64,000 nucleotides of DNA from Tilletiaria anomala UBC 951 (taxonomy: Eukaryota; Basidiomycota; Exobasidiomycetes; Georgefischeriales; Tilletiariaceae). Location: positions 35,196 to 99,195 of the forward strand of contig NW_013546954.1 of NCBI RefSeq assembly GCF_000711695.1. The letters run 5' to 3'. The notes under the pieces were generated by a model. The model was given only the letters and a program-made list of their open reading frames with translations, was not told where the DNA came from and ran no database searches. This document shows positions 35,456 to 47,919 of this stretch, one piece after another. Position 1 is the stretch's first letter; each line of letters begins with the position of its first letter. Both the position numbers and the translations under genes were made by a program.

Positions 35456-38400
35456 TCAAGGCGTGTCCGTGATGTACGCCGCTTGCGGCGCCGGGTCGAG
35501 CAGTCGTTTCGCGTTAACAATGTCCTCCGCCAGTTTGCGCGTGTTGGCATCGGCGATGACCACCTCGGGCGAAAAGTCGACCTGGAAGGCTTGCTTGATG
35601 CCCGACGAGATCCTTCGCGCCTGTGACACGTTCCAGATGGTAAAGTCGTCGGGGTCCGCAGAGGCGCCGCTGTCGGACGACAGCTGCGCTTCTGACGGTG
35701 CGCCGTACTGCAGTGCATACAAGACCAGTGGCGCTAGCACGCGATAGGTGTCGTCCACCGACGAAGGATCCTTCGGCGCATCGACTGAGAAAATGGTGAA
35801 ACAAGGAGACGATGCAGTTACTAAACCGGCCCCTTGCGCCTCGCAGCCTCACCATCCACTGCTGCTCTGCCCACTCACCGTATATCTCAAAGGGCTCAGA
35901 GCGCGCGAGGACATTGTGCTTGGCATCATGATGGTACCGCAGTTCGTATCGACCCGCGACCCACGGCAGCTTGTCACCCTGGAAGACGACCCCGCCGCGT
36001 GAGAGGTTGCCTTCGTGCGACGTAGTTGATAGGCCGCCGGCTGTGGCGCCGGTGTGCGTATCCCCTTCCCACTCATCAGGCGCGACGCCCACCCACTTGC
36101 CATGGCTGGAGATCTTGGTTAAGCGGTTTGAAGAATCCTGCGCGTCTTCGGGGCCAAGACGGTCAAGCAGGTAGATCCCGATCCAGTCTTGCCGCGAATG
36201 GATGCTGGAAGCGGTCCACATGACCGAGATCGGCTCACCCAAGTGGAAGCGCATACCATCGCCTGACCCTTTAGCGGACGGTTGGGGCGCAACACTGTAC
36301 AGCGACCGATCAATCTTACTAAGGTCGTTCTCTGTGCGCACGATGAGGAGTCGGTCTTTGGTTTGTTGGACAAGCATACGTGTGTCCTCCAGCACAACCT
36401 CGAACTTGGGCTTGCTCTTGCTAACAAAATCTTCAAATGCACCCGCAGCGTCCTTGTATGTCCCTTCGAAGGTGCCTTGCAGGTCGCGCACCTTTGGATG
36501 GCTCTGTGCTTTTTTGAAGAGGAACGAGTTGCGCTCGACAGCCTGTTTGAGCTGCTTGGTTACACCCGAGTCCTTGCGCACGGCCGCTTCGCCATATAGC
36601 TTGCGCATGTGCGGACCTTCCACGGTCGAGAGGAACCACCAGTGCGCCAAGTGGGAGAATGATGCAACAGCGAGGACAAGCTTACTGCCCGAGATGAGAA
36701 CCAGGCCAAAGAAGGCCGCGCCGCCCATGGATCGCTCTGGGTTGTTGAGGAAGCGGTAAATACCAGTGTAGTATAGCTGGTGAGGATAGTCATCGATGAA
36801 AAAGTCGCCGTAGAGCCAGCCAAAGGGACCGAGCACCTGATACGATGAGCTTGAAGCCCAAACCTGAAGCGCGATCAGGAGGAAGCCGAGCGTGTGCCGG
36901 AGAAGATCTGTTCCGACCGTCCAGTCTGTACCCAGCGCGACATAGCAATTCCAACAGAGAGCGCCAAACGAGCAGTACGTCATGATGAGGGAAGTGTTGT
37001 AGAGAATCTTCCAGTTGTGGAAGGCTTCGAGCACAGCATCGCTGCTGTGAGCGTAGTTGTAATGCTTCAAGAAATGGCGAACTATCCACCTGCTCTTGGA
37101 CTGCGCCGCAAGCATGAGACCGAGACCAAACGAATGAAAGACCCTCCATCCAAGTGCATTGAGGAAGATAGCGAACGTGTATGTCTTCGGGCCGAACCTC
37201 GGCATAAAGTGCGGGATAAGGCCGTAAAAGATAGCGACAACGAGCAAAAAGTCCGATCCTCGAAGAAGGTCGAGGTTGCGCAGGACAACGGTGTCCTTGC
37301 GGAAGAGCCGGTGGTGCAGATCGTGCAGTGTTTCTGTCCCTCTCCTATCAGACCGAGTTGAGTCGGAGCGAGGCTGTTGCTTCAGCGTGTGATGAATTGC
37401 CTCGGCTGAGGTACTCGAGTTCCTTAGGCTGTCGGCCTTGCTGACGTGAGTCGCATTGTTCGACTCGTCGTCCGTCGCTTCGTCCGTGCTCAGCGCTGTG
37501 CTACCGTGAGTTTGACTCGGTGTCGGCGGCTCGTCCTCAGATACGGCGGACAGCGCACGTGCACGGCCCCCTGCAGGGCTGGGAACGCTGTCCATCTCCC
37601 TGTCCGCTGGTCGCGGAGACGTTGGACCCAGGCCTGCAGCCGCACGTGCTGAAGCGGCATTGTAAGGCGCCTTGCGCAAAGGGACGCGTGCGGACAAAGG
37701 TTTTTTCTCTCCGTAAGTGCGGTTGATATGCGGGTTCTCGAAAAAGTGCAAAAAGAGGCCTTGAGAGAAGTGAGCTGCGAGAGAGACAAATAGGACAGCG
37801 TAGCTTCCCGACACCAGCGAGAGACCATAATACCCGGCGTAACCTGTGTAACGAAGCTCAGTCAGGAGTGGACGTACATGAGAGATCGCACATACACCAC
37901 CACTCACCGATGCTGTACATGGGATCCGGGGCGATCTCATAGACCCCGTCGAACACCAAATTCTGAAGCATGAGGAAGAAACAGTCTCCCCAGTACCAGG
38001 CAAAGTCTCCAACGATCTTGTGAGCATCCACTTTGACCCAAAGGTTGAAGAGGATGATGACGACACCGGCGATGTAGCGCAGTACATTCATCATGAAGTT
38101 GTGGCCCTCTGGCATACGCGCGCAAGAGAAAGCAAAGAGACAGTACGCCACGAACTACAGGGGAGCAGATCGGTACGACCAATCAGTCAGACTGCTCATG
38201 GACTATTAGCAACATAGTCAGCGTACTTACATCATTGAGAAGGATAACATCAACGATCGAACGGACTACGGATTTCAAAATGCACATAAGCTGACGATAC
38301 TACACAGAGAAACAGGGCTTTTATCCGACTCACACATCAGCCAGATGTTGTAATCCAATGGGACTTGCTCGAAATTGTAGTCCGGGCCCATTTTGGAGAC

Positions 38401-39010
38401 GAGGTGCTGCTTAACCCTCGCGTGGATCATGGGTCTTCTGTTTTCGTCAAACCAGCCCTCCTTCTTCACCGTCCTGACCATCCAGGCCCTTTCGCTCTGT
38501 TGCTTGAGAATCCAGCCGAGGCCGCCATTGTACGAAGCTCTCCAGAAGGCGAAGAGGAGAAAGAAGAACCTTTGTGCAGTCGGCCGCGACATGAAAATGT
38601 ATGTGACGATCTGGGCAGTGAGCAAGCCGACGGTCAAAAGGTCCAATGGCGTCTTTGGCTGCCGTGGGTCGAAGATGGATGAGAGCATGTCCGGCGTGTG
38701 TGGGACAGGGAAGACTAGCAAAGAAGAAGCGGGCACACCAATATTGCAATACTGCTATTAGCAACGAGCTCGCACCATTCCATCGCAGACCGTCGAACTC
38801 ACCCGTACCATCGGGAGTGCGACCCATGGTGTTTTGTTGTTTTGGTGCAACTTTGCTCTCCGCTGCATGGTCAATCGCAGACATCCCACTGGCCGTTTCG
38901 GCACCGCTTGAGTGCTCCCTACCTGTCTTCCTCTGTTTGAGCTCCGAGTCGAACCTGGCCGGATCAGACGCGGGCCTACCCGAGATGCCGGTCGCTGTCG
39001 TCGACAACAT
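35456..39010 (-). CDS. CHO2: Phosphatidylethanolamine N-methyltransferase
   Basis: ER-membrane enzyme performing the first SAM-dependent methylation of phosphatidylethanolamine on the way to phosphatidylcholine. It has 1054 residues in six exons: 38803-39010, 38334-38714, 38231-38265, 37908-38154, 35879-37843 and 35456-35784. After a hydrophilic N-terminus come [20 protein letters not shown] and a series of membrane helices. The family motifs are repeated in both halves: [13 protein letters not shown] after [16 protein letters not shown], and [20 protein letters not shown] after [11 protein letters not shown]. The latter belong to the methyltransferase repeats. A soluble C-terminal domain ([28 protein letters not shown]) completes the protein, as in fungal Cho2. 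Length matches the family. Confidence 0.94.
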
Positions 39011-40353
39011 CTTTCCCTGAGGATGCGGTGAGGTCGGTCTGGCCGGCTTTCATCTGAGAACAGGGAGTTCTTGCGCGCAAGCGAAGTGCACGTTGATGGC
39101 AGCGCCGCACGCGAGGTGATCAGTAGAACTCGGTTGGTCTCTCTCTAAGACCTTTGCATCTGGCAGCTCGCGAATCCAGTTGTACAGGTCTCCCTCCAAA
39201 AACCAGCTTCACTGCTTCTGGGCGGAAGTCCATATAATACGTAGCATGTGAAAGGGTTAGAGAGGTGGGACTCGAGAGGAGAGTGGGGCAGGGCAAGGGA
39301 ATTGCAGAGTCGCGCACGTGACCTTTGGTCGTGTACATTTGGGTTCGGTTGCTATCGGCCGTTATCAGCCCACCATCGATTCAATTGCATCATCTAGTCG
39401 ATTTTGTTGCGGGTTGTGACCGTCGGCGGTCACATCAAACCACTGCGCAGAGGGGCAGATACCCCCTACAACGGAAGGGATGGCGGCTAGATTCATAGAG
39501 GTCTGAGGAGCATGCAGGAGCATACAGCGTAGTAGACCATGAGTGATCAGAGGAGAAATGAGAGACGGTGAATGTGCCAATGGCGGGGCCCCATGCCACA
39601 GCAGGGGAGTGCATCGTCAGCTGTTCCCTTCTTTCCTTTACATCAATTCCTCCAACATCGTGATCATGCAACACTCACGCAGCCAGCGAGAGTGCGTATA
39701 ATCCGAAATTATTGTCCCGTACCCATCGGCCCAAGCGTAACCGGTGTCGCACACTTACTTGGCAACGGAGAAAAGGGCTTCCGCACGGGTCAGATGCTGT
39801 CCTAGTGGCCCCGCTCGCCAGCTCGCCTTGATTACCTTCGTTCCAACGGGGAAGCGCAACAGATGCTTCCTGACGCGTCCAGCTGCTCCTGCCGATTGAC
39901 GTACATGGCTGCGAATGCGCGTTGGGTCGACGGGAACACCTTTTCGTCGGCTTTCAGCATGCTCCTACCCAGCAAGAAGCCTGCGCCGTTCGCATGCATC
40001 CATGGCCAGCCGATGATGACGTCGAATCCGTCAATCTTCTTCACTTTTGCGGTACAGACTACGTGAGATCACCGATCACCACGGCCGCAATTGCTCCGCC
40101 ATCCTACCTGACTGGAGTCGACACAGTGATTAGCTCGGTCGGATCAGAATAATATGAAGCATAAAGCATGCTCGCCGGTGTGGGTTTGACGTATGCTACA
40201 TGGTTATAAGTACAGTACAGGTTTGACCGCTTGTGGGAAGAAGTTGGTGGGAGCGGAGCTGAGATGATCTGTGTCATGAAAGGCCAAGGGTAGGCATTGA
40301 AATCCGGACAGCCACGCCTAATTGCAAACAATCTTCAGGCGCTTGTGGCCACG
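39011..40353. other. Intergenic, 1.3 kb, with a possible retroelement relic
   Basis: Lies between the CHO2 start and the NCS6 stop. Apart from the candidate relic at 39832-40066 nothing is recognised. Confidence 0.4.
39832..40066 (-). mobile_element. Possible decayed retrotransposon protease fragment
   Basis: The minus strand encodes an isolated frame of about 70 residues containing KIDGFDVIIGWPWMHANGAG, then LLGRSMLKADEKVFPSTQRA. The FDVI-(I/L)-G-x-P/D-W-(M/L) pattern resembles the segment after the active site of LTR-retrotransposon aspartic proteases. No active-site DTGA, reverse transcriptase, long terminal repeats or flanking frame could be found, and upstream sequence in the same strand meets stops, so at best it is a relic. 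Chance resemblance is possible. Confidence 0.3.
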
Positions 40354-41722
40354 CTAAAAGTCACAGCGCGCTACGCCTTCTGCGACTTTGCTAGTTTCTG
40401 CTGTTGACCGCTCGATGGGCGCGCCAGACCTGACAGCTTGCATATTGACCCTTTCGAACTTCGGAATCATTCTTCCAACGTCGCTCCCCTTGGCGTTCTC
40501 CATAGCTGCCTTGTTGACTCTTGACTTTTCGCTCCTGACGCCAAGCGTGGGTATCCCTCTGTTCAGGCCTTCGAGCAGCACACAAGCCTTGCAGAGCTCA
40601 TTCGAAGAGATGTATCCGCATCGCGAGCACGTTCGCTGCTGGGCCATCTTGGCATCGCCACTGATGCTCAGCTGTTCGCCTGAATGGATGATGTCGATGA
40701 TCGCGCTTGGGCGGACCGACTCGAGGTCTTTGAGATAGGTGCGGGCGTAGCCGCGGTAAGCGTTGGGAGAGTATATGCACTCGGTGCTAAAATAGTCTAG
40801 TCGCTTGAAGTACGCGTACCTGTGGCCCGATCAAGGTCAGTGGGCCTGTGCCGGGGACTTTAACTTGAGGCATCTCCTTCGAAGAGCTGCTCACATGACG
40901 ATCTCCTTCTCGTAAGCGTACTTGAAGGGCTTGCTACGTCGGATACCGCTGCTATGCGATTCTTCATCCGAGCCCTCGGCACTACGAGTGCAGATCTCTG
41001 TACAACGTGCCAATCGCGATATGTCCCCTCGCAATACTGCAATGGGTTTGCGTCACCGACAAAGCAAGGTAGTTTGAGCAAGTAAAAGATATTGGTGCTT
41101 GGCCAAGGGCTCTTACCGTTAAGAAGTACAGTCTCTGCTATGTCATCTGCATTGTGCCCTGTCACGATATGGTCTACTCCCAAGCTGGCCGCACCCCGAT
41201 CCAGAGCTTGTCTTCGAAACACACCGCAGAATGTGCCTAGAAAATGTGATTGGAATAGTTCAGCGGTGAGAACGGATGAATGAATGACGCAAGTCACACA
41301 CAGTTATTCTTCCGCCCGACACATCTGACTATATCATCCATGGTCCACCCGTACAGCTCATGGTAGCCGAGAACCTTGAGCGGCAAGTCGTACTGCTGTT
41401 GGTTACGCTTAACCGTCTCCAGGCTGTCATCCCGATACCCAGTGATCCCTTCGTCGATCGAAAGCAGGAACAGCTCCAAGCCATAGCTGTGCCGTTCATT
41501 CAGCGTCTTCATCACGTGCGCCAGGACAGTCGAGTCCTTGCCGCCACTGGCACCAATGGCGACACGGTCACCGGGGGTGAAGAGCCGTGCATTGACGATG
41601 GTCTCGTGCACTTCCTCTTCAAAGACATAGAAGAAGCAAGATTTGCAGACTTGTTGTCCAGTCTTCGGGCGTTTTAGGACAGCTCGCGCTGAGGAGCACA
41701 GTTGGCATTGCCGCGGGGCCAT
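40354..41722 (-). CDS. NCS6: Cytoplasmic tRNA 2-thiolation protein 1
   Basis: Ncs6/Ctu1 forms mcm5s2U34 in tRNA-Lys, -Glu and -Gln with Ncs2 and the Urm1 pathway. It has 382 residues in four exons: 41302-41722, 41117-41236, 40895-41036 and 40354-40819. The N-terminal zinc ribbon ([20 protein letters not shown] with CKSC) precedes the ATP-binding PP-loop [11 protein letters not shown]. Further signatures are [38 protein letters not shown] with its conserved histidine and aspartates, and a second zinc site ([20 protein letters not shown]). The start MAPRQC is chosen because it matches the family's N-terminus; an open extension upstream is not conserved. Confidence 0.94.
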
Positions 41723-42511
41723 TTCTGGTGTCTCAAGGAGTGCCACCACAGGTGAGTAAGACCTGACGTTCGAGAGCGCAGCGAGTCGCGTCTTTAGGTG
41801 GACGGCACGATGTACGGCAGTTTGCGGACGAAAGGGCAGCCAGAGATTTTGCTTCAAGAGAAGGTGCTGACCGGGCCCTGCCGTCTGCCGTCTGTGCCTG
41901 AATCCTTAAAAACACCGGCCTTCTAAGAGAGACTCGGTGATGTTGCTCACTTTGGAGAGCAGAGAAGGATAAATGGTCAGCGGCTCATGCTCAACTCATT
42001 TGGCGACCTTTCTTTTGAGGATAACGGAACTCGGAACCTGAACCGCCTGAGTTGCACCGATTCATTGTCTAGAGTAGAGCCGAGCGGCAAAGGGTTGGCC
42101 GCTGCCGGCCTGGTGCTAGCTCCCTAAGTAGCGCACGAGCCAGCCTGTCGCCACCAGCTGGCGGCCGGCAGCCGCAACGCTGTAGACTTTTGGGCTCGGA
42201 GAGAGACTGGGAGAGATGACGTTGTGATGGGTCAGGAGAGATCGCCAGGAGCGAATCGTTCAGGATGCCGACACAGCCATAGCGCTAGGGAGAGGGCAGT
42301 TTGCCCATTTACGTGCGCGTGCAGTGTGGCGAACAATTGCTGGATCACAACAAGTCGAGCTTCGAAGGTATTTTATCAAGCTGGTCAATTGAATCTGAAC
42401 AACATCGCCGTGGAGCTTCCACCGTCTGCCAATATACCCATGTACCCATGCATTGACAGCCTCGAAAGCAAATAAACAAGCTCTTCTGACCCACCTGCAT
42501 CAGTCAAGACA
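41723..42511. other. Divergent promoter region between NCS6 and the RpiB-like gene
   Basis: About 790 bases between two start codons pointing apart; no further feature recognised. Confidence 0.4.
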
Positions 42512-42976
42512 ATGGCACAGCAAAAGTGGAAGATCGCCTTCGGCTGCGATGAGGCCGGTGTCGACTACAAGAACGCAATCCTCGAGGACTTCCAGAAGGA
42601 TCCTCGTGTCGAGTCCGTTGTCGATGTCGGTGTGCTTTTCAATGCAGACAAGACCGCATACCCTCATGTTGCTGTCAATGCTGCACAGAAGGTCGCTTGC
42701 GGAGAGGTGGACCGTGCGCTACTCATCTGCGGAACTGGTCTCGGAGTCGCCATCAGCGCCAACAAGGTTAAGGGCGTTCGCGCAGTCACCGCACACGATT
42801 CGTACAGCGTTGAGCGCTCAGTGCTGAGCAACGACGCTCAGGTGCTCTGCATGGGCCAGCGCGTCGTCGGCCTTGAGCTCGCTCGCCGGCTCGCCAAGGA
42901 GTGGCTCGGATACAAGTTCGACCCCAGCAGCTCGTCTGGGCCAAAGGTCGAGGCGATCAAGAAGTATGATGTCTAA
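42512..42976 (+). CDS. RpiB/LacAB-type sugar-phosphate isomerase
   Basis: A single-exon protein of 154 residues from the RpiB/LacA/LacB family, which interconvert aldose and ketose phosphates (ribose-5-phosphate/ribulose-5-phosphate in RpiB; tetrulose phosphates in relatives). Motifs: [13 protein letters not shown] at the start, [20 protein letters not shown], and [20 protein letters not shown], containing the catalytic Cys and phosphate-binding loop, then [20 protein letters not shown]. Fungi usually also have RpiA; RpiB-like enzymes in fungi often act on other sugar phosphates, so substrate is left open. Confidence 0.92.
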   Translation: MAQQKWKIAFGCDEAGVDYKNAILEDFQKDPRVESVVDVGVLFNADKTAYPHVAVNAAQKVACGEVDRALLICGTGLGVAISANKVKGVRAVTAHDSYSVERSVLSNDAQVLCMGQRVVGLELARRLAKEWLGYKFDPSSSSGPKVEAIKKYDV

Positions 42977-44513
42977 TTTCTTAGCCAGTCGGCCAGTGCG
43001 CTGTTGAAGGAGGTTTTTGTCGCCGAGCCAAAGTTGAATTCTTACACATCGATGCCCTCTCCTCTTCCAGGCTCGATGCCGTACTCAATATTTGTGTAGA
43101 CACAGATACAAGCAATTCAACCCTTTGCCACTGCATTTCAACCGATTCAATGTATATCCCTGATGAATTCCGTTATTACAGCAGGTTTAGAGGACGTCGG
43201 CATTGGCAAGCGCTGAACTTAAGTCTGTGAAACTGGGTGATTATCCAGTCTACCGTCACTTTGGCTACAGTGGACTTGGAGCTTCAATGCCACAGCCAAT
43301 GCCTATCGCGGGGACGAAAGAACTGACAATCTTTCACCATTCATCCTTGCAAAAGTCTAGCTAAGCTACACAAGCTGGGAACAAAGCAATGTCCTTCATT
43401 GCTACACCAGCAGGCAGATAAAAAGATGGCGCGCCTTCCCAGCACCACATCTTATTGTGCCTTGCAGCCTAATCCTGGCCGGTAGTGTATGTAACACTGT
43501 ACGAATTCGAAGATCGCGCTCTGTTGATCTTTTCTTTCCAGCGAAACGTGTGCCACGGGGTGAAAGCCGATCGGCTGATTCCTTTGGCCTTGCACTGTTC
43601 ACGGCTCGCCCCAGGATGCTGCCGCACTAGAGGGGCTGCGCTGCAGAAGCTGAGCTTCGGAACGGCGTCAGTGCTGTGTGTGACCTCCATACTGCTTGTT
43701 GAGCCTCACCCGTCTCACGATTGCGTTCGAGTGTGAAAACGGTGCCAATGGATCAAGATATCACGTATGCTGATTGTGTCAGCCTGGCTTTGCGGCGGGC
43801 GGGTGATGATGAGCTGGTCGGTCTCGTTCTTCAAGTAGGGCACGCGCTTTGGTGCCGGCCGAGTTCCGCGCCCATGCGCGCCAATGTGCAATCACAGTGC
43901 GAATCTCCAGCTTCCGATACTCGTGATCGCTTTTTTGATATGCTATTCATGTGCACCACACACAACGCAAGACATCCGACGAGATGCTACATATCGGTAT
44001 TGACCAACGGCGTTCGCAACGCACAATTTGCAAGGTCACGAGCAGCGCCCGGTAATGCGTGACGTGCAACACGGGCGAGCGGCAGCATAGGGACATCGCT
44101 ATCACTAAGTCCGTATATATTCAGTCAGAGCTGTGCTTGATCTCCAGACTGGCATCCTGTCACGGCTTTGGCCGAGTAGACCGCTTGGCATTTTCAAACT
44201 CAAGCATTCCAACTCGGGCTCGAAAAGCGGCTCGCACAACACGCGAGCGAGGTCAGCCAACATTCTCCCGCTTCTGGCTTTCAGCCAGCGCCGTCTCGGC
44301 ACCAAGTGGGGTCAAAGCGCTCGTTGTGCATCGACGTTGGCAATTTTCAGAGTCTTTGCTTGCTTGACTGCTCCCCAACTGCAGCTCTGTGACCGAAGTG
44401 TGATCCAGTACAACAGGAGAAATCGACACCGGGGCGGACCCGTACCCCCTTGCAGAAGTCTACACTCCAGCACAAGCACAAGCACGAAGCAAACTTCTCA
44501 GGCGATTGGAAAG
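42977..44513. other. Intergenic, 1.5 kb
   Basis: Short open frames only, none recognisable. The right end precedes the Nudix gene. Confidence 0.4.
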
Positions 44514-46766
44514 ATGGCAACACGCAGTTCGTATGGGCTGTTCGTCTAAGATGGACCTATGCGCATGCAGCTGATCTTGTAAGCGTACATTGCCTGCAGC
44601 TTCTTTGACGGCACCGAACGACGCGGAACTTCTTGGCCGCCTCTCGCATGCTCTACTACGTGTTGCGCGAACCCCGCCCCGGACAATCGTCTCTCCCCCC
44701 ACGCAGCCGCGGCGCGCTTCGGTCGCCATCCTCGTGCGCGTGCGCCCGACCCTAGAAGACGAAGAATGGCTCGCCGAGCAGTACGATGCAGAGGGCCAGC
44801 CGATCCCTGGGACAGAGGCTGCCATGATGGCTGAAGGACTCATGACACCCACCGCAACACCATCCGGCTCTGAGCCAATGTCGAGAAGTCAATCACAGGC
44901 GCAGAGCGTAGCCCCGACGTACGAAGGCAATGTAAGCAGCACTAACCGTGGAGCAAACCTCGCATCTAGCATTCCGGGCCTCGGTGGCTCGCATGTTAGT
45001 GTTGGTCCCGTAGATCAGTCGATAGCGACGCTGGGTGCGAGTTTCACCAGCTCTTTGCTTCCGCGCGAAGAAGGCGCGTCCTCTTTGGCAACACTTGATC
45101 CGCAGGCGTGCAGCTCTTTGCAGTCTTCTCCCCAAACGCAGCAGCTTGCTGACATCCCGGCGCAGCAGCGGACAGTGCCGGTGTCAACATCCTCTCCAAT
45201 GGGTGGCCGATCCCGAGCGCATAGCACTACATCAGCAGGCAGCATCGGCTTTCAACCGGCGTTGCAGATTCCCTCGATGCTTCCCATCGAGCGCTTCTTT
45301 CAGCTGCCTTGGGTCCAACGCGGTACCCCGGAGATTCTCTACATCAAGCGTGCTTCTCGTGTGGGGGACAACTGGTCTGCGCACGTCGCATTCCCGGGCG
45401 GAAGACAGGAGGAGGAAGATGAGAATGGGCTTTATACGGCGATGAGGGAGACGTGGGAGGAGGTCGGGATTGACCTTGCTGAGAAGGAGTTCGCCTGCGT
45501 CGGTCAGCTTGATGACCGAGAAATCACAACCAGTCTAGGCAAAAGATTATTGATGGTATTGAGTCCTTTCCGTGAGTGCTTTTCGCTCCTGCAGAGCTTC
45601 GGTGGTCGGTCAGCGACTAATGGGTAACGCTTATCATTCTTCGAAGTCTTTATCCAAGTCTCGCCATTTTCGCCACATCCTGACCTGCAACCCACCGAGG
45701 TGGCCTCGGCACACTGGATCCCGCTTTCGCTCCTCTACACTCCCACTCCGAACTGGGGCATCACTTCCGTCGATATTGCGAACCGCCTGGCACCGAAATC
45801 TCCAGCAGTCAGATGGGTGCTGCGCACACTGGTGGGCAAAATGGACTTCAGATGCATCCTTCTACCGAATGATCCAGTGGCGGAGGCATTAGATTCAACA
45901 GAGGGATCACCGATCGAGATCGAGCCGCTTTCAAGCAGACATCCAGCTTTGATTGATGGCGAGAAGCCTCAGTTGCGACTTTGGGGCCTGACGCTTGGTA
46001 TGACACTGTGAGCGCGCAGAGGGAAGAAGGGAGACCGGGTTTGAACCCTTCTCTGACAATGATACATCCTTATATTCACTCAGAGATGTGCTAGCGCACA
46101 TGTCAACCCGAGACTCGGAGCCTCCTGTCCAATCCGGTCGACATTCACGAAAGCTACCATACGAAAGAGGCGAAGATGGCCTTCCGACTCTTTCTGCGCT
46201 GATCAAGCGTCCTGTCCCGACGTCTCGTTTGCTGTTGCAGCATTTGCGAGACGAGTTGCACCTCAGCCCGCCGCCGCACGCAAACTTGCTGGCGCCGAGC
46301 ATGACGAGCGTGTTCCCCAAGTTCAGCTATCCAGATGTTAACTTGTGAGTGCCACCGATTTTACTTCTTTCACGAGAGCAGCTGATTGAGTCGCCATTGC
46401 GTGCAGCTGGATCTGGGTCTTTGGCTGGCGATACAGGGCCATCGTGCGAGGATGGGAGCGTGGACTCGGTACTGGTATGGAGCGTGGCGTCAACTGGTCG
46501 GGCATGGCCCTCGGAGCCTTCTAGTGAGTGTGTACAAATGCGTTTACGAGGCGAATCACGTTCCTGGATCTGACACTCGGACCTTCACTCCACTCCATAG
46601 TTCGGCCGTCAGAAGAGCGTTGATTGTCGCGATTCTCCTCAGGGCTCTTGGCATGCTCAGCTCGGTCAGCGTGGTCTCGTGGCTCATTGGAAGACGGATA
46701 CGTAGACGACGAAAGGGTCTGCCGGGCTTCGGCCTGGAGGAGCTGTTCCCTTCGCTCCGAGACTGA
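44514..46766 (+). CDS. Nudix hydrolase, NUDT7/Pcd1 (CoA diphosphatase)-like
   Basis: A 629-residue protein in six exons: 44514-44526 (start uncertain), 44600-45571, 45647-46007, 46084-46344, 46407-46523 and 46601-46766. The fold begins RRASVAILVRVRPTLEDEEW and, after a roughly 160-residue Ser/Gln-rich insertion, resumes at LPWVQRGTPEILYIKRASRV. The Nudix box is HVAFPGGRQEEEDENGLYTA followed by MRETWEEVGIDL; the one-residue-longer spacing and the FPGGR lead-in match the CoA/acyl-CoA diphosphatase branch. A C-terminal hydrophobic helix (RALIVAILLRALGMLSSVSV) is followed by a basic patch. The 13-base first exon uses a weak GTTCGT donor and is the least certain part. One acceptor (before 45647) is AAG. 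Confidence 0.78.
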
Positions 46767-46890
46767 TGGCAAACAGCCTAAGGAAGAAGCCTGCTGTTGT
46801 AGATCTATTGAAGTAACATTTTGTTGCCAATGCCAAAGCGATATGTCTTTGTCTTTAAAGCAAGCTTGGGGTGCTGCACGCTTTTGACGT

Positions 46891-47919
46891 TTAGTTATCG
46901 CTTACAACCCATTCCTCGTTTGCGGTCTTGTAGGAAGCGATTTCAGCTGAGTGCAAGCAGGAGGGCATGAGTCAGGCCGGCTGTATGCGGAAGCAGTGCA
47001 AATTTCAGGGCTCACCGTCAGAGAACCAAAGCTTGCGTTGCCAAAACATGGAAAGACAATCAGCGAAAATGCTCCAAGAAGCCCAATGATTACCGACAAT
47101 ACTCACGCCAATCTCAGTGGTGGCGCTGTCGAATCCATCACTGGCGTGAATGAGGTTGCGACCAACGCTGATGGCGTATTGACCTCTGACGCTTCCCGGG
47201 TCGGCCTCGAGCGGGTTCGTAGCTCCGACGATACGACGGCCCTGGCGAATGACTTGTTGCAGGGATGCCACACATTCTATGTTTCAGTCACATTCGCGTG
47301 GAGCCGAAGCAAGATTCGAGATGAAGACTCACCGTCCTTGCCCTCGAACACCATGGCGATAACAGGTACTCCACAAGTGATGTATTTAACCAGACTGTGT
47401 TCGACGCGATGATGGTCAGCACTATCTCCGAAATCAGCAGGCCAGGCACGGAAGATTCACCCAGGGTAGAATGGTCGACCAGCAAGGTCGGCGTAATGCC
47501 TGGGGAAGGGTAGAGGCGATCAGTGGTTGTTTTGACAGCTCGACGACGGAAGGAAGGAAAACTAACTCCTTTGCAAGAGCTTCGCTGGGGACGAGAGACT
47601 TGATCGCGACCAGCTTATATCCCTTCTCTTCAAAGCGGTTGATGACCTTGCCAAGGAGCTGTCTGCTTGTTCCGTCGGGTTTGAGCATGACAAAGCTGCG
47701 TTCGGTGACCGTCTTGTACTCTCCCGCAATGGTCTTGGGGCCTTCCAGCTCAAGCGAAGGCTGCGACAGGGCGTAGAACGTCAGACCAGCAGCGGCGGTG
47801 AGACTGCTCGCAACGGCGGCACTGCGGCGGGCCGAAGAGGAGGCCCGCTGGGCGGCTGCCGTGCTCATGGCGCGGAGCGAGGAGCCGCGAAGGGCAGAGG
47901 CGGCGGTGCGAGCGAACAT
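46891..47919 (-). CDS. Nucleoside diphosphate kinase with mitochondrial-type N-terminus
   Basis: Transfers the terminal phosphate of ATP to other nucleoside diphosphates through a phosphohistidine. It has 223 residues in six exons: 47567-47919, 47461-47499, 47333-47394, 47107-47252, 47016-47031 and 46891-46946. About 70 N-terminal residues (MFARTAASALRGSSLRAMST and a short hydrophobic stretch) look like a mitochondrial or inner-membrane presequence. The NDK core then follows: ERSFVMLKPDGTSRQLLGKV, GRPFYPGLVKYITCGVPVIA, GKDVIRQGRRIVGATNPLEA, and GRNLIHASDGFDSATTEIGL, containing the active-site His in NxxHxSD. Two acceptors (at 47253 and 47032) must be AAG. The 16-base fifth exon is very small. 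Confidence 0.93.

Noticed and set aside
34853-35626. 257-codon plus-strand frame
   Set aside because: Its 3' half is antisense to the CHO2 last exon and the rest shows no motif.
46038-46050. GGGTTTGAACCC palindrome resembling a tRNA T-loop
   Set aside because: It lies in an intron of the Nudix gene with no cloverleaf around it.
47253-47276. Eight-residue insertion in nucleoside diphosphate kinase before VIRQGRR
   Set aside because: It disappears if the intron ends at AAG (47253-47255) instead of TAG; the result then matches the family exactly, so the insertion is an artefact.
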